A stretch of DNA of 64,000 nucleotides, taken from the NCBI GenBank assembly GCA_963576475.1, contig OY754981.1, positions 15,136,716 to 15,200,715 of the forward strand. Direction: 5' to 3'. Both the position numbers and the translations under genes were made by a program. Under the pieces are notes generated by a model. The model was not told where the DNA came from. It saw only the letters and a list, made by a program, of their open reading frames with translations, and did no database searches. Source of the stretch: Molanna angustata (lineage: Eukaryota > Arthropoda > Insecta > Trichoptera > Molannidae). This document shows positions 63,411 through 64,000 of this stretch, piece by piece (the stretch's first letter is position 1; every line of letters starts with the position of its first letter).

Positions 63411-64000
63411 TTAAAAATTATTGTTGATCTTGCTGTGCCTACACTATGTTTAATGTAAATACCCCATTAAGGACGTACATGTATGTAAAAATAATATAAA
63501 TAACTAACACGCTATTGTTTGAAATATATATCGTTGCTTATAAAAAATGCTTTTTATTTTTTTTTCTGTATTTTCGGACTTACTGTTTTTAGCAGCGAGG
63601 TCAGATGACAAAGAAAAAAATCGCTTATTGTTTTCTAAGGTATAAATTTTTGAAGAAGCAAAGCATGGATAATTTTAAAAACCAATCATGGATTATTTTA
63701 CGTGAATTATTTTTTTTAATAGGAAAAGGCATAGCACCTACTTGCTTATGGATAACAGATACAGACAAAATGAATGAAGTTTAATTTTTAAAGCCATGCC
63801 AAAGAATACAAATTGTTTCGTAGTTTCTTTTTTATTTGACAAGACCTAAGGATGGGAAAAGCATTATTAAATGCTGTCAACGCTAGTGAGTGCCAATGCT
63901 AGAATAAAATAATATAATATTAATACCTACCTACGCATTGATTTCATTATTGTATGATTTTGACAAATCGCAGATGAATTTTTGTATACCCATTTTGAAA
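63411..64000. other. Right edge, nothing firmly recognised
   Basis: AT-rich. On the minus strand an ATG near 63992 opens a ~20-codon frame ending near a GTAGGT (63930s); too short to claim as the missing first exon. Confidence 0.3.

Overview
The window is animal nuclear DNA, almost certainly an insect and probably a moth or butterfly. Real genes are split by GT-AG introns, the sequence is very AT-rich, and transposon debris fills most of the space between exons. Protein matches fit insect orthologues. The lepidopteran call is an inference, resting on the frequent GTAGGTACCTAC-like words (e.g. near 21203, 29694 and 53262) and on overall repeat style. There are no bacterial operons, CRISPR arrays or rRNA genes.

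Region 1 (1-11.7 kb) is a compact housekeeping cluster. It holds the last coding exon of a TMEM169-like membrane protein (+), Pam16/Magmas (-), and, head to head with Pam16 across about 320 bp, a five-exon gene for 3-hydroxyacyl-CoA dehydrogenase type 2 (scully/HSD17B10, +). Pam16 and scully both encode mitochondrial proteins, so their shared divergent promoter region makes functional sense. Intron 4 of scully holds a Penelope-like retroelement interrupted by a second insertion with a 19-bp target duplication.

Region 2 (11.7-36.6 kb) has no confident host gene. It is a graveyard of LINE fragments (two RTE-like 3'-end families and a CR1/Jockey-like element with a recognisable reverse transcriptase), two tRNA-derived SINE families, and many small DNA transposons. 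These include a hAT element with a perfect 8-bp target duplication and a MULE-like MITE nested in another transposon.

Region 3 (36.6-49.5 kb) contains three long pure TA tracts, a 252-bp satellite-like array (about nine copies, split by a LINE insertion with a 19-bp target duplication), and a spliced minus-strand gene. That gene joins a THAP DNA-binding domain to the C-terminal part of a P-element-type transposase, with most of the catalytic core missing. It resembles a P-element repressor or a domesticated transposase.

Region 4 (49.5-64 kb) carries a six-exon minus-strand trypsin-family gene, missing its signal-peptide exon. Its catalytic His is Thr and its catalytic Ser is Thr, so it should be a non-catalytic serine protease homologue with a hydrophobic C-terminal tail. 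Its introns are full of foldback and TIR elements, including a 682-bp near-complete hairpin flanked by TTAA and a pogo-like element.

The two most interesting objects are the THAP/P-element fusion gene and the doubly substituted protease homologue. Next come the repeated stem-loop/GAAAC terminal motifs of Penelope-like type and the hairpin-forming elements that could feed small-RNA pathways.
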